Source: Phymatolithon calcareum (taxonomy: Eukaryota; Rhodophyta; Florideophyceae; Hapalidiales). From it: a stretch of DNA of 64,000 nucleotides. Position 1 is the first letter of the stretch. Each line of letters begins with the position of its first letter. Below the pieces are notes generated by a model that saw only the letters and a program-made list of their open reading frames with translations, was not told where the DNA came from and did not search any database. The position numbers and the translations under genes were made by a program. Of the stretch, positions 62,026 to 64,000 are shown piece after piece. The DNA lies in NCBI GenBank assembly GCA_977006965.1, contig OZ345354.1:558001-622000 (forward strand). The letters run 5' to 3'.

Positions 62026-64000
62026 GCGCCTGTGGAGCCACATCCTATTCCCAAAAGGCGTGCCGATCAGTCATTCACTGGCATTGATAACGGCTTGTTG
62101 GTAAACTAAGCTTCAAGTCGTGACGGTTTGATTGCGATAACGGTTGCGCCTTTTTCTGCTGTGACAGGCCCTAAGCTAGATACGTTTTAGTTTGGCTGCA
62201 AACTCCACCCTGTGATTTTTGTGGGTTTGCAGTATAATTTCCTCCCAATTCTCTCGTTTAACCTAAGTTCAGTTTCTAGACTATGAAAATGTTTTCGAGT
62301 GCTTCGTTGAATATTGTTCAAATTAGACTCGCTCAAAAAATGTATTCATTGCCATGCGGGTTCAAGGTAAAATTAGATTGCTTCACTCTTGACTGGACTA
62401 CTCTTCTCGACCAGGGGGAGATTGTCAAATTGGTAATATTGGTTTTGAATACGATGGACTTACTACAGTTCTCACTGTGATCCACAAAATCCATTGGAGC
62501 ATCTGTTACGGTTGCAATTACGTCATACGCACGTATTGAGTACTGGTTCGCAACTTCTTTGCTCTGACTTTTCCGTATGGGAACGAGAGGCAAAAATTTA
62601 CCACCTGTTACGACAAGTGTGAATATTGCTCCCATGCCCATGACTGAAAGGCGGGGTAAAGCTCGACTTCCAGTCCGTTCAACTTACTGGTGCCCGGTGC
62701 TTTCTTGGCGGTCAAACGTCTATTGCCTGCAACACAGCCTCACGTGGGCGTCGAACAAGCTTCTTGGCTCATCCTGTTAGAACGGGCGATTCTTCGTGTC
62801 AGTGGTTGCCTCACGGGGTAGCGCATTAATACCCCTTTTTCCAGAAATTCGCACCAAGTCGGGGATACTTCTTAGACGGGAGACCATCATCCGGGAAAGC
62901 TGTCGCACTTTTCATGGTAACGGGCAGAGGAAACAAGCAGTGATGCGTATGCGAATATGTAATGTGGGATGAAAAAGTAAATTTGTGGCCCGAACCGTCA
63001 GAGCATCAATCGCCCAGACTGGACCGCCGCAAACTGATGGTGCCGTAAGCGCAGATGCATCGGCAAACGTTGCGCTCGCTGGCTTTATGTGCATAGTGAT
63101 GGCGATATAGCCTGACGACAACGGGTTTTCCTCCAGGGGCCAAGCATTGTTTGCTGCTGCCTCCAGTGCCCATGAAAGCATTATCCATAAATTAGAACAT
63201 ATGCCCATGAGCACGAGGTGTGTTGCACGCGAAACAATTAGGGAGAGGTTGGAGAAGTGTAATTTTGGCGAAAATGAACACACGTTTGCGACAAAATGGA
63301 AGAGCGTGGTCATGCTGCCGGAATGGAAGGCGACTGTTCAAGACAGGATTAGACAGCAGGCCGAATCATTGACATCCACAAGCAATGCGAGGGCATGTTT
63401 TGCAAACGAGGAGGATAGGTACCAAGGACAGTGAAGATTTCTGGCCCGAAGGGCAGAAGAATGGCGCCAGGTTGGGATAGTAACAGGCAGATATGGCCAG
63501 TGAAGAACATAATTAGTGTTGCTGCAGGGTTTTGCACCCCAACTGTTCTGCAGTACTAGCGCCGCGAAGGGCGGGCTGACGGTGCCATGCACATCGAGAA
63601 AATACAGGAGCGACGGACCGGCAGATGTATGTAGAACGAAGGGCAGACGCGAGTCGGATAACATTCACTGTTACGGCAATCCATTAACGCCGCGAGTTCC
63701 AGAAATTAGGGGAGTTTGAGGGCCAAACAAACGGTTGAACCCTTGCGCGATCCAGCACTCCATTACTCTCGAGCGATGAGCAGCTCGCGGGTTTGGACTA
63801 CGGACGCGCAATCGCCCATCAAGGCTCATTTCCGCATCCCACAACGTGGCACTGACAGCGATGCCCCGTGGCAAGGTCCACGGGTCGTGCACTAGTGCAC
63901 TATTGGGCCGATGTCAACACAAAGACGCTGCTCTCATACACGGCGCGTGGGTGGGGAAAAGGGGCGGCCAGAGGCACCGGTGCACTCGCACTTTTTGACG
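62026..64000. other. Downstream DNA, no gene recognised
   Basis: Several frames of 60-133 codons overlap on both strands (for example 62,912-63,313 minus and 63,147-63,434 plus). None carries a recognisable domain and each is contradicted by another. No tRNA or repeat was found. Confidence 0.45.

Noticed and set aside
62912-63434. Overlapping opposite-strand frames of 133 and 95 codons
   Set aside because: No domain, no splice context and mutual contradiction; not reported as genes.
1-64000. tRNA, rRNA and CRISPR elements
   Set aside because: Scanning for T-loop GGTTCRA patterns, conserved rRNA strings and regularly spaced direct repeats found only the 58-bp tandem array, which has no spacers.

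Overview
The window is nuclear DNA of a plastid-bearing eukaryote, most likely a red alga. The evidence is indirect: intron-poor genes with short GT-AG introns (70-102 bp where I can place them), two cyanobacterial/plastid-type DUF proteins, a methylerythritol-pathway kinase (IspE), a CCA1/RVE-type SHAQKYF MYB protein, and gene islands separated by kilobases of decayed transposons. The red-algal assignment is inference.

Left part (1-24,000): mostly mobile and decayed DNA. A 58-bp tandem repeat lies at 1,406-1,593. A complete but coding-dead Ty3/gypsy chromodomain retrotransposon occupies 4,514-12,833, with 409-bp LTRs about 97% identical. Two near-identical 327-bp hAT-type MITEs (13,483-13,809 and 15,080-15,406) lie in opposite orientation, each with a perfect 8-bp target duplication. 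Between and around them is a pseudogene of an ionotropic-glutamate-receptor-like membrane protein, split by a LINE fragment and by the second MITE. An apparently intact four-exon paralogue lies at 17,881-19,641 and a third fragment at 24,054-24,400. Foldbacks, LINE 3' ends and SINE-like repeats fill the rest.

Middle (24,883-42,412): a SAM-domain kinesin-13, a DUF3110 plastid protein divergent from ispE, an ABHD11-like hydrolase, a divergent plastid-type pyruvate kinase, a frameshifted XRN-type 5'-3' exoribonuclease relic (about 36,400-37,480), nested SINE-like insertions (39,160-40,146), and an Aurora-like protein kinase with a degenerate glycine loop.

Right (42,413-64,000): about 6 kb of gene-poor DNA with a LINE tail and a retrotransposon gag relic, then a dense island: a Gln-rich protein with three separated STPR-like basic repeats, a SHAQKYF MYB, a HAD phosphatase, BRX1, an NDRG-like protein lacking the nucleophile serine, a small DUF3082-like membrane protein, and eIF4A. 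No tRNA, rRNA or CRISPR was recognised. The heptamer TACTGTA/TACAGTA recurs in non-coding DNA, often just upstream of genes.
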